From Anaerolinea thermophila (GTDB taxonomy: Bacteria > Chloroflexota > Anaerolineae > Anaerolineales > Villigracilaceae), in contig DZBA01000061.1 of the NCBI GenBank assembly GCA_022729775.1, positions 1-13,322 on the forward strand: 13,322 nucleotides of DNA. Reading direction: 5' to 3'. Positions 4,576 through 12,759 of the stretch are shown here, in pieces (position 1 is the stretch's first letter; each line of letters opens with the position of its first letter). The notes under the pieces are model-generated. The model had not been told where the DNA came from. It did not search any database and saw nothing but the letters and a program-made list of their open reading frames with translations. The position numbers and the translations under genes were made by a program.

Positions 4576-7500
4576 ATGAACACGCTCAAGAAATCGTTTT
4601 TGTTTTTGACCGTTCTGCTCGCGCTGTTTTTTAGCGCCATCGGGACGACGCCCGCAGACGCGGGGTTGATTATGAATGATTTGAAAAGTAGATACGGACC
4701 CTGGGGGGATGTTCAAGTCATTGCAGCCAATGGGTATGCGTACTTGATGAGCAGCTACGGTCTACGGATAACCCCTCTTGAAGGGGGCGTAACCAGCTAT
4801 ATCAACCTTCCCAACAGCGGCGGACATAACAATAATATGTTTGTAGACGAGAACAACCTGTATATCGTCAATGGGTCTGCCAACTGGTACAGCGCAGAGG
4901 GGAACGGTTGTTACAATGCTACTGTAAAATGCGGCTTGAATATTTCCAGGGATAACGGAGCCACATGGACAACCTTGAACAAAGGTAACAGCGATCTGGC
5001 AGGCGTTGCTAACGATGTGTTTGTGGACGTGGACGATAAGACCGTCTATCTGGCGACGAGCAAGGGTGTATCCATTCTGCCGGATGGCGCCGTGACGTTT
5101 ACGAACAAGCCTTCGCGCGCCCTGACCACTCTGGTAGTGGCGGACGATGGCACAATTTATGCAGGAAAAGGCGATATCCCTGCTTATGCGGTCTCATACT
5201 ACGACAGCGATTTAAACAGCTCCAATTCTCTCTACATCTCCACAGATGGCGGAACCACCTTCACCGAAACGGAGATCACCGATGGAGTGGATACCTACGA
5301 CGCCTACTATGGCGGCATCTACGACCTGTTCCTCGATAGTGACGGGGTGCTGTATATCGCAACCAATGACGGCATTTGGATGACCGCTGACGGCGGCGCG
5401 AGTTTCGTCCACAAAACTACTGATGATGGATTGGAGAGTAATCAGGTTAGCGCCATCTTTGTAGACGATGACCCAATAGAAGGCTCTGGCAAAGTGTATG
5501 CATCAACCCCCAAGGGCGTATCCATTTCCTTTGCGGCTGTTGACCCAGCTGACCTGAACGGGCTTTCGTTTGCCGACTCGGGCGACCCGGACAACCCCAG
5601 TGGAAATAAAACCACCACCGACGGGCTGTGGGACAACAACGTGTTTTCGACCGCGGCGATTGGCGATAACATATATGTTGTCACGCAATATGGGTACGCG
5701 ACCTCCACTGATAAGGGCGCGACCTTCACTTACGACGCAACCCGCCTGACAAGATGCAACTCAGACCCTGTCACGCATCAATGTGCAACGATGACTGCAA
5801 ACGGCAACATCAGCAGCTATTACGTCAATGATGTGTTTGTGGATGGGGCAGATGCCTACATTGCCACCAATAACGGCATTTCCATCTCCCATGACACGTT
5901 GGAGACCTTCACATATATCAACACCAAACAAGGGCTGTTGAACAACAAGGTCAATGCCCTCTTTGTGGATGGGAGCAACGTCTACGCGGCAACCGATGGC
6001 GGTTTGTCCATTTCGGACGATGGCGGGGCGAGCTTCTCGACGAACGTAACCACTGCCGAAGGCTTGGGAAGCAATTATGTCAATGATGTGCTGGTGGATG
6101 GCTCAAATATCTACGCGGCAACGGAACGCGGCTTGTCCATCTCTACCAATGGCGGAGTGAGTTTCAACAACAAGGACCATACCGCGCTGGGCGGCAGTTC
6201 TGATGCCACGTATCGTGTGTACCTTGCCGGTTCTACGCTGTATGTGGTCAGCAACGGCAGTTTCTCGTTCTCAACCAACGGCGGAACCTCGTTCACGGCG
6301 CGCAATTTCAGTTTCTACTCCCGAGGAGATTCGTTTGCTGTTAAAGCCGGCACACCCAACACGCTGTACTTGTCTGGCTCTGGCGGCGGCGAATATGGTT
6401 TCTTAACCTCCACTGATGACGGCGCGACTTTCACCAAGCAGAGCGCTGAAACCGCCGTTTCAATCCTTTTGGATGGTACGGCTATTTACGTCACTACTTA
6501 TGGTTCTTTGAGAAAATCCGCAGATGAAGGCGTCACATTTGCCACTGTCAACGTAACAGACGAATGGGGCAACAGTACTACTTATGCTGGTCTTGCCGGC
6601 ATCTATACGAGCGGCGGGAAGATGTATATGTACAGCTCGGGTAACTATGCCTACTCCGGCAGTGGGCGCGGCTTGTACTTCGGCACCATACAAGATTTGC
6701 CCCCGCAAATCTTATCCATCAAGCGCGGCGATTACAACAACCCAACGGATGCCGCCACCGTGTACTTCAGGGTCGCGTTTAGCGATGACATTGCCCCGGC
6801 GGATGACCTCCTCGCAGTTCCTCCCCTTTACAAAGCGGACGCCGCTGACTTCAAACTGACCACCACCGGCATCACCGACGCGTCCATCACCGATGTTACA
6901 TGCAGCGGCAACTACTGCACCGTCACGGTCAACACCGGCACAACCAACGGCACCATCCGGCTGGATGTCCCCGCGACGGCGCAAATCACCAACGTCACCG
7001 GTACCTTGATGTCGAACATCCCCTTCACCACCGGTGAAGTGTATACGATTGATCACGGGTCTCCTCCAACCGTTCCGATTTTGCTCACTCCCAATCCTTC
7101 CGTGCTGGTAGATACCCTCACGCCCAAACTGGATTGGAAAGATTCTGTTCAAGTTCTTGCTGCTGCAGACCTCGGCTGGCATTATGAGGTCAATGTTTAC
7201 ACTGCTAACAAGAGCTACGATAAGACTTTCACCACCGCAGACGATGCCGACCCACTGGCAGGGCTTGCGCGTTCTGAATATACTTTCACCGATCCGCTAA
7301 CGCCCAACACCACCTACTATTGGAAAGTGCGTTCGTTCAACAACAAGAACATGGCAAGCGCGTGGACTGCGCCGCGCGCCTTCCGCACGCGGATGACGAC
7401 GCCGGTTCTCACTGCGCCTGTCGAAGATGCCGTGTTGGACACAAAACGCCCAACCTTCACATGGGACGCGGTTACTGGCGCTACCACCTACACCGTGCAA

Positions 7501-8934
7501 TTGTGGACGCCAAACACGCTGGGCGTCAATGCGCTGGCATTGACAGGCACAGCCAAAGCGCCTGCTACAACTTTTACGCCCACTGCAGATTTACAGCCTG
7601 ATAAAGTTTATACATGGCGCGTAATGGCAAACGGTCTGAACCCGAGCCTTTACTCCGAGTTCCGCAGTTTCACGACCAGCACGAATCCGCCGTCCCTGCC
7701 CGTTTACGTTGCCCCGGCTGCTAATTTGCTTGTAAACAGCGCAGCGGATATCAAATTGGATTGGACCGCCGGTCTTGTGAGCGAACCGACCAAGCCTGCT
7801 GCGGCTGGCTTTGAGGTTGAATATTCTCCGAACAAAGATTTCAGCGGCGGTACCTTGGTTGATATAACCGACCCGCTCGTTACTGAACACATCATCACCG
7901 CTGGAACTTTAGATCCCAATAAAACCTATTATTGGCATATCCGCGCGTATGATAATGAAAACGCCGCGAAACAGCGCAGCGCATGGACAGTGGCGCGCAC
8001 CTTCCGCACACGGCTCTTGCAGCCCGTGTTGATCGAGCCAGATAACGCCACAGTCTTGAACAGTAAACGCCCAGAGTTCAAATGGGGCGCAGTTGCAGGC
8101 GCGACATCCTACACGCTCCAAGTGTTCAAAGCGGGAAGGGCTGTTCTTACGATTACTGTTCTCGCCCCGAACGTTGTTTACACCCCAACCTATGACTTGC
8201 TTGCAGAGACAGAATACACTTGGCAAGTGAAAGCCAACGGCTACAACCAAGGCGATTACTCTGATCCATTCACCTTCACCACCAGTGAAAACCCGCCGGC
8301 TATTCCTGTGCTGAAACTTCCGCGCAATAAGACTTATATTGCAGCCGCCGACCCTGTGACCTTATCTTGGTACGCCTCTGCAGCGAAACTTACCGCTGTC
8401 CCGCCCATTCCTGCCCCTGGCAGTTATGAAGTGCAATATGCGGATAATAAAGACTTTACAGGCGCAACCTCCGCTAGCGTAGACGGCGCAACGCTGGAAC
8501 ACCAGATTGCAGGCGGAACGCTTTTACCGGGTCGCACCTATTACTGGCGCGTCCGCGCTTGGTCTGGAGCGGGCGGCGCGGGAAATCACAGCGCGTGGTC
8601 GGTGATGTACTCCCTCAACGTCAAGTATGCTCCTCCCGTGTTGACCGTGCCTGCGAACGGAGCAACGAGTGTCCCAATACGTCCTACGTTTACGTGGACT
8701 GCGGGCGGTAATGGCGTGTGGACCAGTTTTACCCTGCTGATTGGGACGAATGAAACCCTTACCTCGGGACGTAGGGCTTTTGTAATTCCTGCCTCCATGG
8801 GAACCACTTACACCATCCCGCCCACTGCTGCCGCTCTGAAAGCGAATACCCAGTATTACTGGCGTGTTTACATCAACGGCGTTTACATTTCAACCTTCTC
8901 TATTGACCCTGCGTGGGGCTTTAGGACGCAGTAA
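4576..8934 (+). CDS. Large secreted propeller and Ig/FnIII-like repeat protein
   Basis: The 1452-residue product starts with a Sec signal peptide (KK at 5-6, hydrophobic core 8-23, likely cleavage after ADA at 27-29). Residues about 46-703 contain roughly 14 blade-like repeats built on a pattern such as VNALFVDGSNVYAATDGG followed by LSISDDGGASF; they resemble BNR/Asp-box and Reg_prop propeller blades. Residues about 706-826 form an Ig-like domain (a TDAATVYFRVAFSDD stretch). Residues about 829-1452 are six fibronectin/Ig-like domains in alternating types (A at 829, 1040, 1241; B at 942, 1149, 1352), each ending with a Y(Y/T)WxV strand. The only cysteines form three close pairs (112/119, 394/403, 776/781), fitting extracellular disulfides. 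There is no LPXTG motif, C-terminal membrane helix or catalytic domain that I recognise, so it is probably released or bound non-covalently and acts in adhesion or glycan binding (inference). Promoter, Shine-Dalgarno (AAGGAG, 5-nt spacing) and terminator are all private, so it looks monocistronic. Confidence 0.88.
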   Translation: MNTLKKSFLFLTVLLALFFSAIGTTPADAGLIMNDLKSRYGPWGDVQVIAANGYAYLMSSYGLRITPLEGGVTSYINLPNSGGHNNNMFVDENNLYIVNGSANWYSAEGNGCYNATVKCGLNISRDNGATWTTLNKGNSDLAGVANDVFVDVDDKTVYLATSKGVSILPDGAVTFTNKPSRALTTLVVADDGTIYAGKGDIPAYAVSYYDSDLNSSNSLYISTDGGTTFTETEITDGVDTYDAYYGGIYDLFLDSDGVLYIATNDGIWMTADGGASFVHKTTDDGLESNQVSAIFVDDDPIEGSGKVYASTPKGVSISFAAVDPADLNGLSFADSGDPDNPSGNKTTTDGLWDNNVFSTAAIGDNIYVVTQYGYATSTDKGATFTYDATRLTRCNSDPVTHQCATMTANGNISSYYVNDVFVDGADAYIATNNGISISHDTLETFTYINTKQGLLNNKVNALFVDGSNVYAATDGGLSISDDGGASFSTNVTTAEGLGSNYVNDVLVDGSNIYAATERGLSISTNGGVSFNNKDHTALGGSSDATYRVYLAGSTLYVVSNGSFSFSTNGGTSFTARNFSFYSRGDSFAVKAGTPNTLYLSGSGGGEYGFLTSTDDGATFTKQSAETAVSILLDGTAIYVTTYGSLRKSADEGVTFATVNVTDEWGNSTTYAGLAGIYTSGGKMYMYSSGNYAYSGSGRGLYFGTIQDLPPQILSIKRGDYNNPTDAATVYFRVAFSDDIAPADDLLAVPPLYKADAADFKLTTTGITDASITDVTCSGNYCTVTVNTGTTNGTIRLDVPATAQITNVTGTLMSNIPFTTGEVYTIDHGSPPTVPILLTPNPSVLVDTLTPKLDWKDSVQVLAAADLGWHYEVNVYTANKSYDKTFTTADDADPLAGLARSEYTFTDPLTPNTTYYWKVRSFNNKNMASAWTAPRAFRTRMTTPVLTAPVEDAVLDTKRPTFTWDAVTGATTYTVQLWTPNTLGVNALALTGTAKAPATTFTPTADLQPDKVYTWRVMANGLNPSLYSEFRSFTTSTNPPSLPVYVAPAANLLVNSAADIKLDWTAGLVSEPTKPAAAGFEVEYSPNKDFSGGTLVDITDPLVTEHIITAGTLDPNKTYYWHIRAYDNENAAKQRSAWTVARTFRTRLLQPVLIEPDNATVLNSKRPEFKWGAVAGATSYTLQVFKAGRAVLTITVLAPNVVYTPTYDLLAETEYTWQVKANGYNQGDYSDPFTFTTSENPPAIPVLKLPRNKTYIAAADPVTLSWYASAAKLTAVPPIPAPGSYEVQYADNKDFTGATSASVDGATLEHQIAGGTLLPGRTYYWRVRAWSGAGGAGNHSAWSVMYSLNVKYAPPVLTVPANGATSVPIRPTFTWTAGGNGVWTSFTLLIGTNETLTSGRRAFVIPASMGTTYTIPPTAAALKANTQYYWRVYINGVYISTFSIDPAWGFRTQ

Positions 8935-8953
8935 AATTTCTTGACATGACAAG

Positions 8954-8983
8954 CGCGCCCCTGATTTTTCAGGGGCGCGTTTT
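8954..8983 (+). terminator. Rho-independent terminator of the secreted-protein gene
   Basis: CGCGCCCCTGA (8954-8964), TTTT loop, TCAGGGGCGCG (8969-8979), then TTTT: an 11-bp perfect GC-rich stem starting 19 bp after the stop codon. On the minus strand there is no U-tract, so it is a good terminator only for the plus strand. Its right arm overlaps the last codons and TGA of the convergent glycosyltransferase gene. Confidence 0.9.
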
Positions 8984-10393
8984 ATTTCCTCTTGTTACGA
9001 CAACAAAAACAAGCAGCAACATAAAGAAAGGATCAATGGTAAGCCGAAAGCGGTTATTTTCCCCGATTTCCATGCCGACGCTGACAAGGGTCACATAGAG
9101 CAGGTTATAAAGCATAAACAAAACCAGCAGTTGAATCGGCTTGTCCGCGTCTTTTCCCAGATTTAGTAGAAATCTTGAACTGCCGGCTACGGTAATAATA
9201 AATCCCAAAATAAGCAGCCAGCCGACGTGCGTTGCTTGAAGCTGGTTCAAGCGTTTTCCGCTGTTTTCCCCGCTTTGCCATTGCCCATAGAATACGCGAT
9301 TCCATATCTGATCGAGCCGCGCAATGTGAACGTGATTCGCGCCCAAAAATTCATAATCGCTGGCGGCGTGGAAGTAGATATACGCGGCTTGCAAAATCGC
9401 GCGCGGATATATTCCCGGTTTCAAGTAGATGAGTTTTAGCGCGTCTTTCATGTAATTCCGCCCCGCCTCCGCGTAGACCAAATGATGATGATTGCGCGTG
9501 TTCAGAGAAGTTTCCGGCTTATCGAGCAGGGGAATACCCGTCTTGGGCGTGTGTGGCAAAAGTTTCAAATATACATTCGGGTTGCGAAATGGGGGAATCA
9601 ACGCAAATGGGGAGAGTATCTCATCTTCGACCCATTCCTCGCGCTCCGCTTCCGGTACGCGAAAGGTAACAATGCGCGCAAGATTCATCCCCGCCCATGT
9701 GCTGGCTGCAAAGTCGCCGACGATGAGCGCGTTTTTCGCATACCAGCCGAAGACTATTAAAATCGGCAAAAGCGCGGCGAGGAGCGTCTTTCTTCGTTCA
9801 TCCCAGAGGATGTATAAAATGAGCGCGAAGCCCGCCAGCCATATCAAGTGAAATAGACTCCACGTCAGCGCGATGATTGCAAGCAGTGAAAAAAATAAAA
9901 CTCCCCAGCGTTTCTTTTGTGTTTGGACGAAGCGATAAAGAAAAACGCCCGAAAGCGTTAACATCATCGTAAGCAGGTAAGAATAAGAAACCCAATTTTC
10001 GTATAAGATGACAGACGGACTGACCATGAACATTGCGGAAAGAATCGCTGCAAGCCAATTCGGGAGGCGCAGGAAAAGTCCAAGCGAATAGATGGAAACC
10101 GCGAGAATTATCCCCGCTGCGTAGTACAGGATGTTGAAAACAGCCGCGTAATTTTCACCGAAAACGCGCAGCACAATGCCAATGAGCAAATTCCACAACG
10201 GCGGCTGGCTGTGCAGGTAAAACACACTGCGCCATAAATCCGTTTTGAGCAGGACTGGGTCAACGGCGTGCCAGCTAAAAATATTTTCTGATTCAAATTT
10301 AATTCCCGCCGACTGATACAGAAGGCGGGAAATCGTAAAGACACTCAAGACTGCAAAGAGCCAGATTAAGTTATGCTTTTTCTCTGAAGTCAT
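8969..10393 (-). CDS. GT-C-type membrane glycosyltransferase (GT39/GT83-like)
   Basis: The 474-residue protein has about ten hydrophobic segments (first at about 9-25, then 66-155, 165-225, and 388-468 towards the C-terminus) with a soluble region at about 226-385. A HSQPPLWN motif (61-68) in the first extracytoplasmic loop resembles the conserved loop of PMT/ArnT-like glycosyltransferases that use lipid-linked sugars, and a GENNRFR motif (444-450) resembles the late E.(N/R)R(Y/F)R motif in such proteins. The Asp at 45 or 52 is a candidate for the catalytic acid of the first loop. The start overlaps the 3' end of the methyltransferase gene by 23 nt, indicating translational coupling; no strong Shine-Dalgarno is seen. 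It probably transfers a sugar on the outer face of the membrane in surface-glycan synthesis. The acceptor is unknown, and a polymerase role cannot be excluded. Confidence 0.7.
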   Translation of the reverse strand: MTSEKKHNLIWLFAVLSVFTISRLLYQSAGIKFESENIFSWHAVDPVLLKTDLWRSVFYLHSQPPLWNLLIGIVLRVFGENYAAVFNILYYAAGIILAVSIYSLGLFLRLPNWLAAILSAMFMVSPSVILYENWVSYSYLLTMMLTLSGVFLYRFVQTQKKRWGVLFFSLLAIIALTWSLFHLIWLAGFALILYILWDERRKTLLAALLPILIVFGWYAKNALIVGDFAASTWAGMNLARIVTFRVPEAEREEWVEDEILSPFALIPPFRNPNVYLKLLPHTPKTGIPLLDKPETSLNTRNHHHLVYAEAGRNYMKDALKLIYLKPGIYPRAILQAAYIYFHAASDYEFLGANHVHIARLDQIWNRVFYGQWQSGENSGKRLNQLQATHVGWLLILGFIITVAGSSRFLLNLGKDADKPIQLLVLFMLYNLLYVTLVSVGMEIGENNRFRLTIDPFFMLLLVFVVVTRGNKTRP

Positions 10394-11267
10394 AAATTCC
10401 GTTTTTGACGCTCCACTTTGCGCCGCAAGTCGCGCAAATCAAATGCTCATTTTTGTCTTCCAATTTTTCATTTCCACAATCGGGACATTTGAACAGGTCA
10501 AGCGCGTTGGGTGGGACTTCGCGTTTTGCGCCGCTGGTTTTAACCGCTTTCAAGAAAACGCTCGGCGTGAGTTGAATCAGCGCGCCAAGCGGTTGGAAGA
10601 TTCCATCCAGCGCGGCGAGAATTTTCGCAGGGATCAGGCGTTTCAATATCCCAAGCCTGAAGTGCGAAACCGCAAGAGTTTTTTCGATGGCAAACCCCAG
10701 CGCGTTCATCCATTGTTTGACCGCTTTGGGATGAAAGTTAAAATTCAGTTTGACGAATTCCACAGGCTCGAGCGCAAACGGATTCCAAGCCTGCTTTCCG
10801 AGCCAGTAACGCAAAATGGATTTGAGGTTTAATTTATTTGCAAATTCAAGGATGAAAACAGAATCCTTTTGCATAACGTTGTGAATTTGCGCCAGCGCTT
10901 TGGGCGCGTCTGCCATGTGATGCAGCGCGCGAATCATCGTCGCGCCGTCGAACATGTCCGCGCGGAAGGGCAGGCGGTAAATATCCGCAGCGACAAAAAT
11001 ATATCTGTCCGATTTGCCGAGCCGTTCCTGCGCTTGCGCGAGTTGGGTGGTGGAATAATCGAGGACGACGACGCGCTCAAAGCCGGCGTAACGCGGCGTG
11101 TTACGTCCCGCGCCCGCGCCGAGTTCTAGCATGAGTTCTCCGCTTTGGGGAAGTAATCTTCTTAATGCAATCGCTTCGGATAAGTCTTCATACGCGCGCC
11201 CGCCTTCATCCCAAAATGATGTTTGATAATCCGAGCCTTCGTAGTTGCAAACGGGGGGAGTTGTCAT
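10371..11267 (-). CDS. SAM-dependent class I methyltransferase with C-terminal zinc ribbon
   Basis: The 298-residue protein has a Rossmann methyltransferase domain at about 40-195: motif I is ELGAGAGRNT (48-57), the acidic end of strand 2 is Asp70, and AADIYRLPF (93-101) holds the adenine-binding Asp95, followed by a FDGATMIRALHHM segment as in Methyltransf_11 proteins. Residues 260-298 form a Trm112-like zinc ribbon with CPDC (261, 264) and CATC-G (Cys278, Cys281), ending in NGIYDF. It lies 42 nt after ugd and overlaps the downstream glycosyltransferase gene, so it probably methylates a sugar, lipid carrier or glycan intermediate of the same pathway (inference). No Shine-Dalgarno precedes the ATG, but a strong palindrome lies directly upstream in the transcript. 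Confidence 0.85.
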   Translation of the reverse strand: MTTPPVCNYEGSDYQTSFWDEGGRAYEDLSEAIALRRLLPQSGELMLELGAGAGRNTPRYAGFERVVVLDYSTTQLAQAQERLGKSDRYIFVAADIYRLPFRADMFDGATMIRALHHMADAPKALAQIHNVMQKDSVFILEFANKLNLKSILRYWLGKQAWNPFALEPVEFVKLNFNFHPKAVKQWMNALGFAIEKTLAVSHFRLGILKRLIPAKILAALDGIFQPLGALIQLTPSVFLKAVKTSGAKREVPPNALDLFKCPDCGNEKLEDKNEHLICATCGAKWSVKNGIYDFREKA

Positions 11268-11275
11268 AAGTAAGT

Positions 11276-11302
11276 GTAGGTCACGCTTTAAGCGTGACCT
11301 AC
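11276..11302. repeat. 27-nt near-perfect palindrome between ugd and the methyltransferase gene
   Basis: GTAGGTCACGCTT (11276-11288), one central T, then AAGCGTGACCTAC (11290-11302): 13-bp arms without mismatch. In the transcript it begins 7 nt after the ugd stop codon and ends 8 nt before the methyltransferase ATG. With no room for a loop it is better seen as a REP-like dispersed palindrome or protein-binding site than as a terminator, and there is no U-tract. Confidence 0.65.
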
Positions 11303-11309
11303 TTGATGA

Positions 11310-12602
11310 TTAACGCCCAATCGAACGATACTTGAATCCCATTTCTTTCATTACGCTGGGATCGTAGATATTGCGCCCGTCATAAATGACCGGGGCGTTG
11401 AGCAACCCTTTAACCTTTGCCAGGTCGAGTTGTTTGAATTCATTCCATTCGGTAATGACCATCAGCGCGTCACAGCCTTTTGCCATTTCGTATGGCTCGG
11501 TGAACATTTCCACAGCGGGCAGCAGCGGACTTGCGACTTCCATCGCAACGGGGTCGTACCCGCGCACTTTTGCGCCCTGCTTGTTGAGTTCTTCCGCAAT
11601 GTCAATGGATGGCGCATCGCGCATATCGTCGGTGTTGGGTTTGAAAGCCAAGCCAAGCAAACCGATGGTTTTGCCCTTCAATCCGCCAATCATTTCTTCC
11701 ACATGTTTCACGGCAGTTTTACGGCGGTCATAATTGACCTCCATCACATCGTTGAGAATGCGCGGATTAAGTCCTTTTTCCTTTGCCATGAACGCCAGCG
11801 CTTCGACATCCTTCGGGAAGCACGAGCCGCCCCAGCCGAGTCCCGCATCGAGGAAGTGGCGACCAATGCGCGCATCGTAGCCCATGCCCGCGGCGACTTC
11901 CTTCACATCCGCGCCGACGAGTTCGCATAAATCCGCCAGCTCGTTGATGAATGAAATCTTCGTCGCAAGGAAGGCATTGCTCGCATACTTGATCATTTCC
12001 GCGGTGCGCAAGTCGGTGATGACGATGGGCGCGCGCAGGGGCAAATGCAGATGCGCCACCTTGTTTGCGGCTTCCCGATTCATCGAGCCAATCACCGTGC
12101 GGTGCGGATTTGTGAAGTCTGCAATCGCGGAACCTTCGCGCAAGAATTCGGGGCATGAAACCACAGAAAAATCAACTTCGCTTTTCTTTGCGCCCTTCAC
12201 AATATCCGCAACCCAATCGCCTGTGCCAATCGGCACGGTGGATTTGTTGATGATAATCAGCGGCGCGGTCATATTCTCAGCAATGGATTTTGCAGCAGCG
12301 GCAACGTATTGCAAATCAGCCGAGCCATCCACGCCTGAAGGCGTGCCAACCGCAATGAACGCATATTCAACATCCTTCAACGCTTCTTTGTATGAAGTTG
12401 TGAATGTGATGCGACCCGCATTGAAATTTCGTTTTACCAACTCATCCAAGCCGGGCTCGTAAATGGGCATAATGCCCTTCTTTAAGTTTTCCACGCGCTG
12501 CTCGTTCACATCCAGCGCCGTGACGCGATTGCCCAAATCTGCAAAGCAAGCCGCAGTTACCAATCCGACGTATCCCACGCCGACAACACAAATTTGTTTC
12601 AT
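11310..12602 (-). CDS. ugd: UDP-glucose 6-dehydrogenase
   Basis: The 430-residue enzyme oxidises UDP-glucose to UDP-glucuronate with two NAD+ in the cytoplasm. The N-terminal Rossmann domain has VVGVGYVGL (6-14) and Asp31 at the end of strand 2. Further landmarks are VGTP (85-88), KSTVPIGTG (120-128), PEFLREGSA (151-159), the central KYASNAFLATKISFINE (205-221) with Lys205, GWGGSCFPKD (256-265) with the catalytic Cys261 and Asp265, and FKPNTDDMRDAPS (320-332) in the UDP-binding domain. All catalytic residues are present. The ATG follows a Shine-Dalgarno AAGGAA (minus strand 12616-12611) with 8-nt spacing. It heads a minus-strand group with the methyltransferase and GT-C genes and supplies an activated uronic acid, or a precursor of UDP-xylose type sugars, for surface-polysaccharide synthesis. 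Confidence 0.96.
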   Translation of the reverse strand: MKQICVVGVGYVGLVTAACFADLGNRVTALDVNEQRVENLKKGIMPIYEPGLDELVKRNFNAGRITFTTSYKEALKDVEYAFIAVGTPSGVDGSADLQYVAAAAKSIAENMTAPLIIINKSTVPIGTGDWVADIVKGAKKSEVDFSVVSCPEFLREGSAIADFTNPHRTVIGSMNREAANKVAHLHLPLRAPIVITDLRTAEMIKYASNAFLATKISFINELADLCELVGADVKEVAAGMGYDARIGRHFLDAGLGWGGSCFPKDVEALAFMAKEKGLNPRILNDVMEVNYDRRKTAVKHVEEMIGGLKGKTIGLLGLAFKPNTDDMRDAPSIDIAEELNKQGAKVRGYDPVAMEVASPLLPAVEMFTEPYEMAKGCDALMVITEWNEFKQLDLAKVKGLLNAPVIYDGRNIYDPSVMKEMGFKYRSIGR

Positions 12603-12633
12603 AAATGTAGTTCCTTTTTACGTTTTTTATTAG

Positions 12634-12729
12634 AGACCTGACAGGTTTCCATAGAAGCTTAATTCATTAGCGCGACTTTGATTCACAAAACCCGAATCGA
12701 CTCGCGTCACGCTGAAACCTGTCAGGTCT
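12634..12729. repeat. 96-bp nested inverted-repeat element in a divergent promoter region
   Basis: The outer arms AGACCTGACAGGTTTC (12634-12649) and GAAACCTGTCAGGTCT (12714-12729) are a perfect 16-bp inverted repeat. Inside is a second pair in two segments: CGCGA (12671-12675) with TCGCG (12702-12706) and GATTC (12680-12684) with GAATC (12694-12698), closing on the loop ACAAAACCC. No target duplication is visible at the edges and there is no coding content. It fills most of the 157-bp gap between ugd and the GT4 gene, ending 17 bp before the TATAAT of the latter. It could be a MITE-like or other dispersed repeat, or a regulatory structure. Confidence 0.65.
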
Positions 12730-12746
12730 ATTTGGTCACGCATTAG

Positions 12747-12752
12747 TATAAT
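12747..12752 (+). promoter_or_regulatory. TATAAT -10 element of the GT4 gene, probably leaderless
   Basis: A perfect TATAAT ends 7 nt before the ATG at 12760, with no Shine-Dalgarno between. At 17-bp spacing the -35 region falls on the last 6 bp of the inverted-repeat arm (AGGTCT), which is not consensus. Confidence 0.6.
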
Positions 12753-12759
12753 TCATTCT

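Noticed and set aside
4576..6690. Sialidase activity, suggested by Asp-box-like S.DGG.(T/S)F motifs
   Set aside because: The motif is structural and found in many propellers; no sialidase catalytic Arg triad or FRIP-type motif is visible.
4576..8934. CRISPR-like or tandem DNA repeat signal from repeated gene segments
   Set aside because: The repeats are diverged protein domains of unequal spacing, not identical short DNA repeats with spacers.
11430..12462. Long plus-strand open frames opposite ugd
   Set aside because: ugd is unambiguous on the minus strand; the opposite frames give low-complexity translations with no family features and no ribosome binding sites.
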